From: Deltaproteobacteria bacterium
GTDB lineage: Bacteria > Desulfobacterota > Desulfobulbia > Desulfobulbales > SURF-16
Length of the DNA stretch: 60,165 nt
Direction: 5' to 3'
Assembly: GCA_024277655.1 (NCBI GenBank)
Contig: JAJRUT010000069.1
Coordinates: 1-60,165 of the forward strand
The position numbers and the translations under genes were made by a program. Shown here piece by piece: positions 26,832 to 34,917 of this stretch. The notes beneath the pieces are model-generated. The model worked only from the letters and a program-made list of their open reading frames with translations, was not told where the DNA came from and made no database searches. The number at the start of each line of letters is the position of its first letter. The first letter of the stretch is position 1.

Positions 26832-27692
26832 TTATGTGTAGTATTTTTCCTGGCCTTTAATTTTTTGCAGTCTTGATTCAACAATGTTTGCTTCAAAGGC
26901 GTTGAAGATGATACCTAAAATCTTGTTTTTGCCAATGGCTGTTGTTAATTCCCGCAATTGCTCCTGGTTAGAATAGCCCCAGCGGACGACAACAACAACG
27001 GCATCAACGTGCTTGGCAAGGAGAGTTGTTTCTGCGGCAAGCTGCATGGGAGGGCTATCAAGGAAGAGAATACGGTCATCGTATCGTTTACTTAACTCTT
27101 CAATAAGACTGGTCATTATACTCGTGTCCAGTATCTCAGAGGGGTTGGCTGGAGATGGTCCGCTCGGCAGTAGGGAAAGCTTTGCTTGCCCTGTCTTTTT
27201 GATCAGCTGTGAGAGGCTTGTACCTGAGTAGAGATAGTTAACCAAGCCAGTATCGTTTGTCATACCGAACATGGCTGCCAGGCTTGGCCGACGTAGGTCA
27301 CTATCAACGAGAAGGGCATTTTTCTCAACCCCAAGAGCCGTTGATATGCCTAGATTGGCGCAGATAAAACTCTTCCCCTCGCCGGGGACGGCACTGGTAA
27401 CAAGGACGCTACGGATTCTTTTATTGTCTGGTGAGTGGAGGATTTTATTGCGAACACGACGAATTTCTTCTGTAATGAGAGAGGGGTGTTAAGCGATTTT
27501 TCTAAGCCTTTCATCCCAGTAGTCAATGTGTCCGCCCTTGGTCTGTGGTAAGACGCCAGGGTCTATTGGAATTTTTTGTCGGGATACCTGTGAAGATGGG
27601 GCATCCAGCCCTCCCGTGGTGGGGGATTTGTGTTCTGAATTCAACTTGTCTTGTGGGACGATCTTGTCCATCGCCCGAGATATTGTACCCAT
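26832..27692 (-). pseudogene. CpsD/Wzc-type BY-kinase interrupted by an in-frame TAA
   Basis: One continuous frame encodes a polysaccharide BY-kinase, except for a TAA at 27489-27491. Before the stop, 67 residues begin MGTISRAMDK (ATG 27692, GAGGGG upstream) and end DERLRKIA. After it the same frame continues HPSLITEEIRRVR, then Walker A SAVPGEGKS, Walker A' LLVDSDLRRP and Walker B RILFLDSPP. The C-terminus ends KYYT, a minimal Tyr cluster. The next ATG lies at 27272, beyond Walker A, so no active ATPase can start internally. CAA to TAA is the simplest change. It is either a nonsense mutation or a sequence error; without the stop the protein would be 286 residues. Confidence 0.85.
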
Positions 27693-27718
27693 GTGCCCCT
27701 CGCGTTACGTTTTTACTC

Positions 27719-27924
27719 CAGGCTATCTTGCCTGCTGCTATTTAGAAGTCAAGCTTACCAGGCCTATCGAAGGTCTATGTTATATGCTGACTGTGTCATG
27801 GCAGATGAAACCTAGGCTTCGAAAAGCCCCCCCCCTGCATACGGCTAATATGCTACGCGTCATCAGAAAACGCCTTTTGGGGTGCTTTTAATTCTCACCG
27901 CTCCTGGTACTCAAACAGATACCA
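27719..27924 (-). repeat. Repeated element copy 2 (upstream of the kinase gene)
   Basis: In the 295-bp gap between the ATPase and kinase genes, the minus strand carries the blocks shared with 32856-32996 on the plus strand: ATCTGTTTGAGTAC (27907-27920), AAAAGCACCCCAA (27877-27889) and GGTAAGCTTGACT (27747-27759). TAGCAG and TAGCCT follow. The last 65 bases align without gaps at roughly 70% identity by eye. A G9 run lies inside an insertion relative to the other copy. In both copies the element reads in the sense direction of the next gene. Confidence 0.7.
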
Positions 27925-27987
27925 TCTGCCCAAGTATAGCATCATTAGAGCAAACTTATACGCTAAATCTAACGATTAGGCAATCTG

Positions 27988-28983
27988 TCATTGGCTACTT
28001 TCAAAAGTTTCTTTGGATGGCAAGGAAATAGATTGCGGCAATAATGATGGTGGTGAGACAAATTGTCGCGGCAATGAGTTTGCCGGATGAACGTTTTGTT
28101 TTAATCGGAGTCCGTGTTTTGGCTGCTTTTTTTTGGGGGGGGCTACCAGGATTTTGGCAGGTTTTGCTTTTTGTTCGCCGGGCAGGGCCAGGCTGTGGAT
28201 GACCTGTTGTATTATTTTTGCGTCTATCTGGCGACGTGATTCTGAGAAGGTGTACAGCAGGGCCTGGTCGCATATACTGTTAATGAGGCGTGGGATGCCT
28301 TTAGTCTCGGTGTGGATAAGCTGTAATGCCACGGCTGTAAAGAGGTCTGATTGTCTAGAACCTGATTTTTGCAACCGGTAGGAAATATACTCAATTGTAT
28401 TTCTCAGAGATAGAGGAGTCAGGTGAAAGCGGATACCAATGCGTTGGCGTAATGGCAATAGACGTTCGTCTGCCAGTCGTTCATTTAGCTCCGGTTGTCC
28501 CACAAGGAAAACAGACATAATCCCATAATCGAGGTACTCTTGGTTCGATAAAAGCCTTATTTCCTCGATGACATCAATGGGTAATACCTGTGCTTCATCA
28601 ATAATAAGAATTAGTTGTTCGTTTTTTGTTCGGCACTCCTTTATAAAGGCTGCAAAATTTAGGAGAAATTTGGCCTTGTTTCCGTCAAATTCATCCAGGC
28701 CAAACTCATGGGCGATATGGTAATAGAAGTCGTTTATTGAGATTTTCGGGTTAGCAATAAAGCAGACACGAATATCGTGGCTAATCGAGTTGATCAGGAT
28801 TTGCAGTAATGTTGTTTTTCCAGTGCCGGCATTCCCCGTCAGGAGGAGGAATCCCTTTTTGTCAGCTATACCGTACCGGAGTATGGCCAGCGCCTCCTGG
28901 TACATTTCGTTATTATAGACAATGGTGGGGTCGGGGCTGAGGTCAAAGGGTTTTCTTGTCAGGCCAAAGTAGCTTTCATACAT
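27988..28983 (-). CDS. ExeA/XrtA-associated-type AAA ATPase, C-terminus frame-disrupted
   Basis: The 331-residue protein starts MYESYFGLTRKPFDLSPDP, typical of ExeA-like ATPases of secretion and EPS loci. It has Walker A GNAGTGKTT (about 50-58), Walker B LILIIDEAQ (about 124-132) and the GQPEL block. After residue 280 (APPKKKQ) the reading frame becomes an unremarkable Pro/Ser-rich tail. The -1 frame from the same A8 tract encodes AAKTRTP and then a hydrophobic helix (LIAATICLTTIIIAAIYFLA), stopping at 28001. The tract on this strand is C8A8 and contains A-AAA-AAG. Frameshift error, phase variation and programmed frameshifting are all possible. Confidence 0.85.
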   Translation of the reverse strand: MYESYFGLTRKPFDLSPDPTIVYNNEMYQEALAILRYGIADKKGFLLLTGNAGTGKTTLLQILINSISHDIRVCFIANPKISINDFYYHIAHEFGLDEFDGNKAKFLLNFAAFIKECRTKNEQLILIIDEAQVLPIDVIEEIRLLSNQEYLDYGIMSVFLVGQPELNERLADERLLPLRQRIGIRFHLTPLSLRNTIEYISYRLQKSGSRQSDLFTAVALQLIHTETKGIPRLINSICDQALLYTFSESRRQIDAKIIQQVIHSLALPGEQKAKPAKILVAPPKKKQPKHGLRLKQNVHPANSLPRQFVSPPSLLPQSISLPSKETFESSQ

Positions 28984-29100
28984 AGTAAAATCGTTGCCGG
29001 GTGTTTAGGCTGGGTTTTATGAGTTATTTCTTCCTAAAGATGTGGGCCATGCCAGCGGTTCTGCTCAGATCTCTAAACTATGTCAATGGTGTCAACACGC

Positions 29101-30678
29101 TTAAATTATAATTAAGCCTTTGTTCCATAAATAAAGTGTTGCAAGGATTATGGATAGAGTGGCAATCCCCCCTGCAAGACTCCAAAAAAAAGATTTTATT
29201 TTGGCTGTTTTTTGTTCCCGATCGAGTTGGATCAGGGGGATGGAGCAGAGGACAGGAATTCCGAGCTGAGTCTCTATATCCATCGCATCCTTGTAGGATG
29301 GATCCAGTGCTTCAAGCAAGACAGCAAGACCACCGCCCAGGCCAGCTCCAGCTGCTAGTGCCGCCAGCATAATTTTCATAAATTTGGGGGTATGGGGCTT
29401 TTCCGGCAGATGGGCGGAGTCAATAATTTTAAATTGGCTGCCCTTTTGACGACGCTCAAGGCCTTCAATCCCCTCTGCCGCAAGGTTCTGGGTCACCAAC
29501 TGCTGATAGTGATTGTTGAGCTGCTCGTAATCCCTGGTGAGTGAGGCCCATTCCGCCTCCCTTATGGGAGTTGCATTAATCCAGCTGGTATATTTTTCAA
29601 TTTCGGCAATGATTTTAGGACGGTTTGCTTTTAGATTAGCGATATTATAGGAAACCTCTTTTAATTGTAAGGTGAGTTCCTGGAGTTGCCGTTCATTTCC
29701 CGATGTTTGGAGAGGCCTCGGTAGTGGGGTAGCTGGTTCTTCTTGCGGAGACTGTTTGGCGTGGGCCAGTAGCTCCTTATATCGTTGTTGTTGGGTTTCC
29801 AGTGTTTTCGTAAGTTTTTTAATTTCCGGATGGTTGTCAGTGTATTTTAGCCCAAGGTTTTCCAGGGCGGTTTTGGTGTCGTTCAACTCGGCTAGGGCCT
29901 GCATGGCGGAGCCATCTTTTGTCATGGGAAGTTGGGGCTGGATAATGGCATTCAGGTTGCCAATTTGCTCCTGGATAAGCAGTCGGGTCTGTTCCAGATC
30001 TCGTTGACCCTGGGCATTATTTTGTAACTGGGTCTGGAGAAAGTTGAGCCTGACCACGTTAAACTCAAGCTGCTGGGGCATTTCATTATAATGCTTTAAT
30101 TTATAATCCCGCATGAGCTTTTCTTTTTTGTCAAGAGTGTCCTGCGCCATTTCAAGCTCGTCCTTGACATAGGCCGAGGTTTCAGAGGCCTTTTCATAGC
30201 GGAAGCGCAAATTTTCTTCAATAAAGCTAGCAGCCAAGGCATTGGTTACGAGAACAACCCGTCGTGGGTTGTTACCGATGAAGGAAACTGTGAAAACATT
30301 GCTCTTTTTTGATGTTTGAATCTCGATATCTTTACGCATGGCCTGGACAACATCTTCCATGGGTAGCATTTCCAGGCTTTCGCTATATAGGTTGTGCTGT
30401 TTTATGATGGTTTCTAGGTTAGAGCGACTGGTTACCTGTTGCCCTAGGGTGCTGACCATTTCATCAGTCTGGATTTTGCTGTTACGGGAGGGCTTCGAGG
30501 GGTTAATGGTCTGCTGGCGGTAAATGATAAGGGCGGTTGCCTTGTATTTCTTGGGCATTTCCAGATATACTGCAATTCCTGCCAGGAAAGAAATCATCAG
30601 GCAGATGACGATTAGTTCTTTCCGTCTTAACAGAAGGCTAATATATTTTTTAATTTGTTGACGTTGTTCTTGTTCCAT
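29101..30678 (-). CDS. Wzz-family polysaccharide chain-length determinant
   Basis: The 525-residue inner-membrane protein has an N-terminal transmembrane helix (about 22-40) with the Wzz block KKYKATALIIY, a long periplasmic coiled-coil region, a Pro/Gly-rich membrane-proximal part and a C-terminal helix (about 435-460). A further hydrophobic segment lies at the very C-terminus (FFWSLAGGIATLSIILATLYLW). No kinase domain is fused; the kinase is the separate interrupted gene. It resembles the XrtA-system chain-length proteins. The TIGR03016-like barrel gene ends 15 bp upstream. Confidence 0.85.
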   Translation of the reverse strand: MEQEQRQQIKKYISLLLRRKELIVICLMISFLAGIAVYLEMPKKYKATALIIYRQQTINPSKPSRNSKIQTDEMVSTLGQQVTSRSNLETIIKQHNLYSESLEMLPMEDVVQAMRKDIEIQTSKKSNVFTVSFIGNNPRRVVLVTNALAASFIEENLRFRYEKASETSAYVKDELEMAQDTLDKKEKLMRDYKLKHYNEMPQQLEFNVVRLNFLQTQLQNNAQGQRDLEQTRLLIQEQIGNLNAIIQPQLPMTKDGSAMQALAELNDTKTALENLGLKYTDNHPEIKKLTKTLETQQQRYKELLAHAKQSPQEEPATPLPRPLQTSGNERQLQELTLQLKEVSYNIANLKANRPKIIAEIEKYTSWINATPIREAEWASLTRDYEQLNNHYQQLVTQNLAAEGIEGLERRQKGSQFKIIDSAHLPEKPHTPKFMKIMLAALAAGAGLGGGLAVLLEALDPSYKDAMDIETQLGIPVLCSIPLIQLDREQKTAKIKSFFWSLAGGIATLSIILATLYLWNKGLIII

Positions 30679-30693
30679 ATTTTTTTACTTTTC

Positions 30694-32190
30694 CTACCAA
30701 CGCCAAAGATCATCAGCGGCAGATATTGTCAGGGTTATTTTGTTGTTGGTGGATTCATCAATTAGTAGGTTGTCAGAGTTTAGCAGAGTGTAGCGGTACT
30801 CAAGGTCAAGATCAAGCCATTTGTTCAAGGGGTATGATGTCTCTATTCCGCCGGTGTAAATGGAATAGGTACTCTTGCTTTTAAGATACCAGGACTGGGT
30901 TTTACCGTAGGATGTAAAGATGTTGGTTTTAAGTTTTTGGCTAAATTGATAATCAAAGGTTGTTTTAACAACCCATGCTTTTCTAAAAGGATCCCAAGTG
31001 CCGGTTGTTTTTAAATCAGAAACATTCGTTCGACCATTAAGGCTCAGTTTGCCATGCTGTACCAAGTGAGTCAGGGTCGCATCGATAATGTATCCACGTT
31101 CGTCAGCGCGGGATTTGCGTTCAAGCAGGAAGGGTTGGCCTGTAAAATTAAAACTGGTCCGTTGGTTAAAGGTATGGTCATAACCCATATCTAAGCGGTG
31201 TTCGGTTTGACTGGTTTGACTGCCGTCAAAGTCTACCTGTTTATTCCCGTATTCGACATAAAACTGGCGGGCATGATCGATGGTGTAGGTAGTTCTCAGG
31301 CTGGTGAGGTGGCTGCTACTATCGTTTGAAAGATCGCTCTTGATGCTGGAAAAATGATAGGCGAGAAGAAACTCAAACTCAGGAGAGAATATGTGTTGCA
31401 GGCTGATATAGGGGGAGTGGGTATTGTTTTGGCTCAGATAATCGGCATCACTGTGAGTTGTTCGGTAGGAGTAACCAAAGGAAATTAAATTATTGCGGTC
31501 ATACTGATAGAAACCATCGAGGGTGGAAATGTTTGACCAGTATTGGTAACGCTCTGTTGACTGATTCATAATGCCGTCAACCTCAGATTGAATTTCCGGA
31601 GAGGCGGCGTCGTATCTGACCTGCAACTCTGTCTGGACAAAGGCGACCTGGGCCGGATTCATCGGGTCAAACTCACCATCTGGCCAGCTAACATCATAAA
31701 AAAGCAGATTGACAATGGCCACCTGTTGGGCCGGGTCAATACGGACGAAGTTCATGGACATGGAAGACGCTGTGGTCTCGGCTCCGGGGGCGCTAGCGTG
31801 GTTGAAGTTATTACTGAAGTTATAGCTTAACCGGTTTGAGGCTCGGTGGTTAAAGCTCAGGTCAACATCGTTGTACAGGGTATACGTGTTACGACGATGG
31901 TTGCGGATGTACTCTGGATTGTAGCTGATACTTAGCTGGTTGATATTACTGGTTGATGTGTAGATAATGGTTGGTGAAATAAAGGAGGCCCACTCCGAAG
32001 TCTCATCGGTGTTACTGTAGTAGACATTGGACTCATATGAGACACCGGCGTCTCCTAAAATACGGATATTGTCGATGGCTGCTGCTGTTGCCTGATGTGT
32101 CGAGCAAAGAAGGCAGGTAATGAGGCAAACTATAAAATAGGTGTGTTTCACGATAAGGGGATGGTCGTTGTGATTGGAAGAAGAAAACAT
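30694..32190 (-). CDS. Outer-membrane beta-barrel protein of the EPS locus
   Basis: This protein of about 498 residues has a signal peptide (TYFIVCLITCLLCSTHQATAA) and then alternating aromatic/polar strands (LSISYNPEYIRN; NRLSYNFSNNFN), ending in Trp, as outer-membrane barrels do. Size and location match the TIGR03016 PEP-CTERM-associated barrel family (family assignment from memory). ATG 32190 overlaps the TGA of the Wza-like gene in a TGATG. A GTG 15 codons further in would give a more compact signal peptide. The probable role is EPS passage or secretion across the outer membrane. Confidence 0.75.
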   Translation of the reverse strand: MFSSSNHNDHPLIVKHTYFIVCLITCLLCSTHQATAAAIDNIRILGDAGVSYESNVYYSNTDETSEWASFISPTIIYTSTSNINQLSISYNPEYIRNHRRNTYTLYNDVDLSFNHRASNRLSYNFSNNFNHASAPGAETTASSMSMNFVRIDPAQQVAIVNLLFYDVSWPDGEFDPMNPAQVAFVQTELQVRYDAASPEIQSEVDGIMNQSTERYQYWSNISTLDGFYQYDRNNLISFGYSYRTTHSDADYLSQNNTHSPYISLQHIFSPEFEFLLAYHFSSIKSDLSNDSSSHLTSLRTTYTIDHARQFYVEYGNKQVDFDGSQTSQTEHRLDMGYDHTFNQRTSFNFTGQPFLLERKSRADERGYIIDATLTHLVQHGKLSLNGRTNVSDLKTTGTWDPFRKAWVVKTTFDYQFSQKLKTNIFTSYGKTQSWYLKSKSTYSIYTGGIETSYPLNKWLDLDLEYRYTLLNSDNLLIDESTNNKITLTISAADDLWRW

Positions 32191-32798
32191 CAAGGTATAA
32201 TTATGGTGTCGCCTGGTTGCAGGAGCTGGTCCTGACTCAGGTCTCCCTTTTCGGCCAGGGCCTCGTAGTTGAAGCGGATAATTTTTTGGCTGTTGCCATA
32301 ACGTCTGACGATCTTGATTTCATCCTTCTTTGCCCATTGCCCGAACCCGCCGCATTTGGCAAGGGCCTGGAGGGCGGTGATGGGCTGATCCATTTGGTAT
32401 TCGCCGGAGTTAAGTACCTGGCCGATAACATAATAACGTCTGCTACGGCTTTCGATAAGGATTATGGAAACGGTGGGGGCGGTGACAACGGATTTAAATT
32501 TTTCTTCGAGATGTTGCGTAAGGCCGCTGATGGTTTTGCCTTTAACCGCAATATCTCCAAGCAGGGGGACGGATATTCGGCCATCGATGCGGACGGCGTA
32601 CGTCTTGGACAGATCTTCTTCTTTCCATACCGATATTTCCAGGATATCTCCTGTGCCGATGGTGTATTCCTGGTCGAGATTGGACTGTGGTTTATCATCT
32701 TTACCTTGTCTAGCGTGGCAGGTCGGAACAATAAATATGGCAATGGCGACAAAAAACAATGTAAATATGATGTTGTTGGTATTTCTTCTTGCGAACAT
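32190..32798 (-). CDS. Wza-like polysaccharide export protein
   Basis: The 202-residue protein has a hydrophobic signal segment ending near VPTCHA, a polysaccharide-export domain (YTIGTGDILEISVWKEEDLS; VRIDGRISVPLLGDI) and one SLBB-like domain (YYVIGQVLNSGEYQM). It is about half the length of E. coli Wza, the short form seen in XrtA-type loci. The Cys after the signal would be a lipidation site, but Thr precedes it, which is unusual. It is the first gene of the minus-strand EPS operon. Confidence 0.88.
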   Translation of the reverse strand: MFARRNTNNIIFTLFFVAIAIFIVPTCHARQGKDDKPQSNLDQEYTIGTGDILEISVWKEEDLSKTYAVRIDGRISVPLLGDIAVKGKTISGLTQHLEEKFKSVVTAPTVSIILIESRSRRYYVIGQVLNSGEYQMDQPITALQALAKCGGFGQWAKKDEIKIVRRYGNSQKIIRFNYEALAEKGDLSQDQLLQPGDTIIIP

Positions 32799-32812
32799 CG
32801 ATCTATCACCTT

Positions 32813-32956
32813 ATGTCTGGGGGGATCTTGAAAAACTATATTCAAGGTCTACGCGATCTGTTTGAGTACAAGGAACGGCAAAGAGAAAAAAGCACCCCAA
32901 GGGTATTTTCTTCAAGGCACGCAGTATATATGGTAGACCCTCGACCTCGGAGGTAA
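32813..32956 (+). CDS. Small open frame inside the repeated element (doubtful)
   Basis: A 47-codon frame from ATG 32813 begins MSGGILKNYIQGLRDLFEYK and ends MVDPRPRR. The related copy at 27.9 kb encodes LFEYQER and then a stop in the matching frame. The two substitutions inside this block (AAG/CAG, GAA/GAG) are compatible with former coding sequence. It may be a remnant of a gene rather than a working one; there is no ribosome site of note. I report it because it is the only coding reading of the element. Confidence 0.25.
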   Translation: MSGGILKNYIQGLRDLFEYKERQREKSTPRVFSSRHAVYMVDPRPRR

Positions 32957-32996
32957 GCTTGACTCCGAAGTAGCAGTCTTGAAGGTAGCCTAGATT
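32856..32996 (+). repeat. Repeated element copy 1 (upstream of the phosphoesterase gene)
   Basis: Blocks shared with the minus-strand copy at 27719-27924 are ATCTGTTTGAGTAC (32856-32869), AAAAGCACCCCAA (32888-32900) and GGTAAGCTTGACT (32952-32964), followed by TAGCAG and TAGCCT. Spacing between blocks 1 and 2 is conserved within one base. Between blocks 2 and 3 this copy is about 80 nt shorter. Both copies read toward the next gene. Nature unknown: leader RNA, protein-binding site, or relic of a duplicated gene end. Confidence 0.7.
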
Positions 32997-33002
32997 TATT
33001 TC

Positions 33003-33061
33003 CTATTGTTTTCCTTGGGGCATTCTCGCTGAGGAAACGGTGCTTGTTGCGAAAACAATAG
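33003..33061. repeat. 11-bp perfect inverted repeat
   Basis: CTATTGTTTTC (33003-33013) and GAAAACAATAG (33051-33061) are exact reverse complements separated by 37 bases. The loop contains further partial pairing. It lies immediately after repeated element copy 1 and about 100 bp before the phosphoesterase start. There is no T-run, so it does not look like a terminator. Confidence 0.6.
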
Positions 33062-33161
33062 CCCGAGGGAAACTCTGAGAATAAATAAGCTTACTAATGA
33101 GTGGATCCTTATCTACTTACCGAATAAATATGATTTAAGCAAACAAAAGAACCTGGTAAAT

Positions 33162-33809
33162 ATGAATAAAGTCTATGTCTTTGCTGATATTCACGGATGT
33201 TCCCATGAGCTTGCTGTGTTGCTTGAGCAGGTTCGGCCTGACGAGGAGTCTGATACCCTTGTTTTTCTGGGGGATTATATTAATCGTGGCCCAAATTCAA
33301 AAAAAGTGGTCGATATTCTGATTGACCTAAAGCGACGTTTCCGGCATCTGATTACGCTTATAGGTAACCACGAACAAATTATTTTGCACTATTTGCGTGG
33401 AGAGAAAAAAGATTTTTTTCTGAGGATGGGAGGGGAGGCAACTCTGAAGAGTTATGGATTGTCCGAACCGTGGCCCGAGTCGTTAGCTGGTCTTCTGCCA
33501 GAGTCCCATGAACTTTTTTTTAATGACCTTGTGTCCTACTGGGAGGATGAGACCCATATATTTGTCCATGCCGGCCTGCAACCCGGTGTTCATGTGTCTC
33601 AGCAATCATCTGACTGGTTGTTTTGGGCCAGGGACGAATTTGTTAACCTTAAACATAAGTTTCCCAAAAAGATAATCTATGGACACACTCCCTTTAAAGA
33701 TCCCAAGGTTGATCCAAATAAAATAGGGATTGATACCGGCGCGGTCTATGGTGGATATTTAACCTGTCTCGTCGTGCCGGGGGAGATCTTTTTCCGGAGT
33801 AAGGGGTAG
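33162..33809 (+). CDS. Calcineurin-like metallophosphoesterase (Ser/Thr phosphatase or Ap4A hydrolase type)
   Basis: The 215-residue cytoplasmic protein has the full two-metal phosphoesterase motif set: DIHG near the N-terminus, GDYINRG, GNHE, then HAG, GHTP and DTGA. This is the PPP-like branch that includes bacteriophage-lambda-type phosphatases and ApaH; the substrate cannot be told. It lies between EPS genes and rfb genes, so dephosphorylation of a BY-kinase-type system is conceivable, though these enzymes normally act on Ser/Thr. Its stop is one base from the convergent rfbB stop. Confidence 0.85.
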   Translation: MNKVYVFADIHGCSHELAVLLEQVRPDEESDTLVFLGDYINRGPNSKKVVDILIDLKRRFRHLITLIGNHEQIILHYLRGEKKDFFLRMGGEATLKSYGLSEPWPESLAGLLPESHELFFNDLVSYWEDETHIFVHAGLQPGVHVSQQSSDWLFWARDEFVNLKHKFPKKIIYGHTPFKDPKVDPNKIGIDTGAVYGGYLTCLVVPGEIFFRSKG

Positions 33810-33810
33810 A

Positions 33811-34917
33811 TTATTTGTAATTCTTGCCGATCCAGTTTTGGTAACTGCCATCCATTATCCTGCGCCACCATTTTTCATTAGAGAGATACCAGTCAAGGGT
33901 TTTGCGGATTCCTGTTTCAAATGATTCGACTGGGTTGTAGCCAAGCTCAGTCATGATCTTGTGAGCGTTGATGGCGTAGCGCCGATCGTGGCCTAAACGG
34001 TCATCCACATGGGTGATGAGTGATGACGCTTTTTTACCGCTGTTTTGTGGTGCTTTGGCGAAGCGTGAACTCATTGTTGTGTCGTGAGCGAATTTTTCAT
34101 CGAGAAGGGTGCAGATCAGCCCAACAATATCAATATTGGTCCATTCATTATTGCCGCCGATGTTATAAGTGTTGTCTGTCTTACCCTCCCTGATAATAAG
34201 ATCAATGCCGCGATTATGGTCATCCACATAGAGCCAGTCGCGGATCTGTTTACCGTCGCCGTAAATGGGTAGTGGTTTGCTGTCCAGGATATTGGCTATT
34301 ACCAGCGGAATGAGTTTTTCCGGGAATTGGTAGGGGCCATAGTTGTTTGAGCAGTTGCTGATGGTTGTGTTCAGCCCATAGGTGTGGTGGTAACTGCGGA
34401 CGATATGGTCGGAGGATGCCTTGCTGGCAGCGTAGGGTGAGTTCGGTAGGTATCGGTGTTGTTCGGTGAAGGCCGGTTCGTCGGCAGTCAGGGTGCCGTA
34501 CACCTCATCGGTTGACACATGGTGGAAGCGGTGGTCGTTTACACCTCCGTCAAGCCAGATCTTTTTTGCGGCTTTCAGGAGGGAGTGGCTGCCTTCGATA
34601 TTGGTTTTTAAAAAAGCATCAGGCCCATGAATGGAACGGTCGACGTGGGATTCTGCGGCAAAATGGACGATGGTGTTGATTTCTTCATCCACCAGAAGTT
34701 GTTCGATAAGTGGTGTGTCGAGGATGTCGCCGTGGACAAAGCGAAATTGCGGACTGGTAGCAACCGGGTCGAGGTTCTCCCGGTTACCGGCGTAGGTCAG
34801 AGCGTCCAAGGCAATGATCTTTTCATTTGGATAGGTACCAAGCCAGTAATGAACAAAGTTGCTGCCGATAAAACCAGCCGCGCCGGTCACAAGAATGTTG
34901 GTTGGGGTATGGGTCAT
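33811..34917 (-). CDS. rfbB: dTDP-glucose 4,6-dehydratase
   Basis: RfbB/RmlB converts dTDP-glucose to the 4-keto-6-deoxy sugar, step two of dTDP-L-rhamnose synthesis. With ATG 34917, which forms an ATGA overlap with the rfbD stop, it has 368 residues. Visible are the NAD-binding TGAAGFIGS, the catalytic TDEVYG and YAASKAS, and SNNYGPYQFPEKLIPL. An in-frame start at 34962 would add 15 residues of no family resemblance inside rfbD. It is the last gene of the rfbA-C-D-B operon. Confidence 0.95.
   Translation of the reverse strand: MTHTPTNILVTGAAGFIGSNFVHYWLGTYPNEKIIALDALTYAGNRENLDPVATSPQFRFVHGDILDTPLIEQLLVDEEINTIVHFAAESHVDRSIHGPDAFLKTNIEGSHSLLKAAKKIWLDGGVNDHRFHHVSTDEVYGTLTADEPAFTEQHRYLPNSPYAASKASSDHIVRSYHHTYGLNTTISNCSNNYGPYQFPEKLIPLVIANILDSKPLPIYGDGKQIRDWLYVDDHNRGIDLIIREGKTDNTYNIGGNNEWTNIDIVGLICTLLDEKFAHDTTMSSRFAKAPQNSGKKASSLITHVDDRLGHDRRYAINAHKIMTELGYNPVESFETGIRKTLDWYLSNEKWWRRIMDGSYQNWIGKNYK

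Larger units (their letters stand above)
32799..33161. other. Divergent intergenic region, Wza-like gene / phosphoesterase
   Basis: These 363 bp lie between the first EPS gene (minus) and the metallophosphoesterase gene (plus). Most of the space is taken by the repeated element copy 1 (32856-32996) and an 11-bp inverted repeat (33003-33061). On the minus strand ACCC-TTG-GGGT followed by a T-rich run could be a weak attenuator before the Wza-like gene. I found no convincing -35/-10 pair. Confidence 0.5.

Noticed and set aside
27489-27491. Recoding of the kinase stop as an amino acid
   Set aside because: The codon is TAA; known bacterial recoding uses TGA (Sec) or TAG (Pyl). Mutation or sequence error is simpler.
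32965-32996. JUMPstart/ops (RfaH) site suggested by GGTAGC near a polysaccharide locus
   Set aside because: Only GGTAGC matches, it lies on the strand opposite to the EPS operon, and the core GGCGGTAG is absent.
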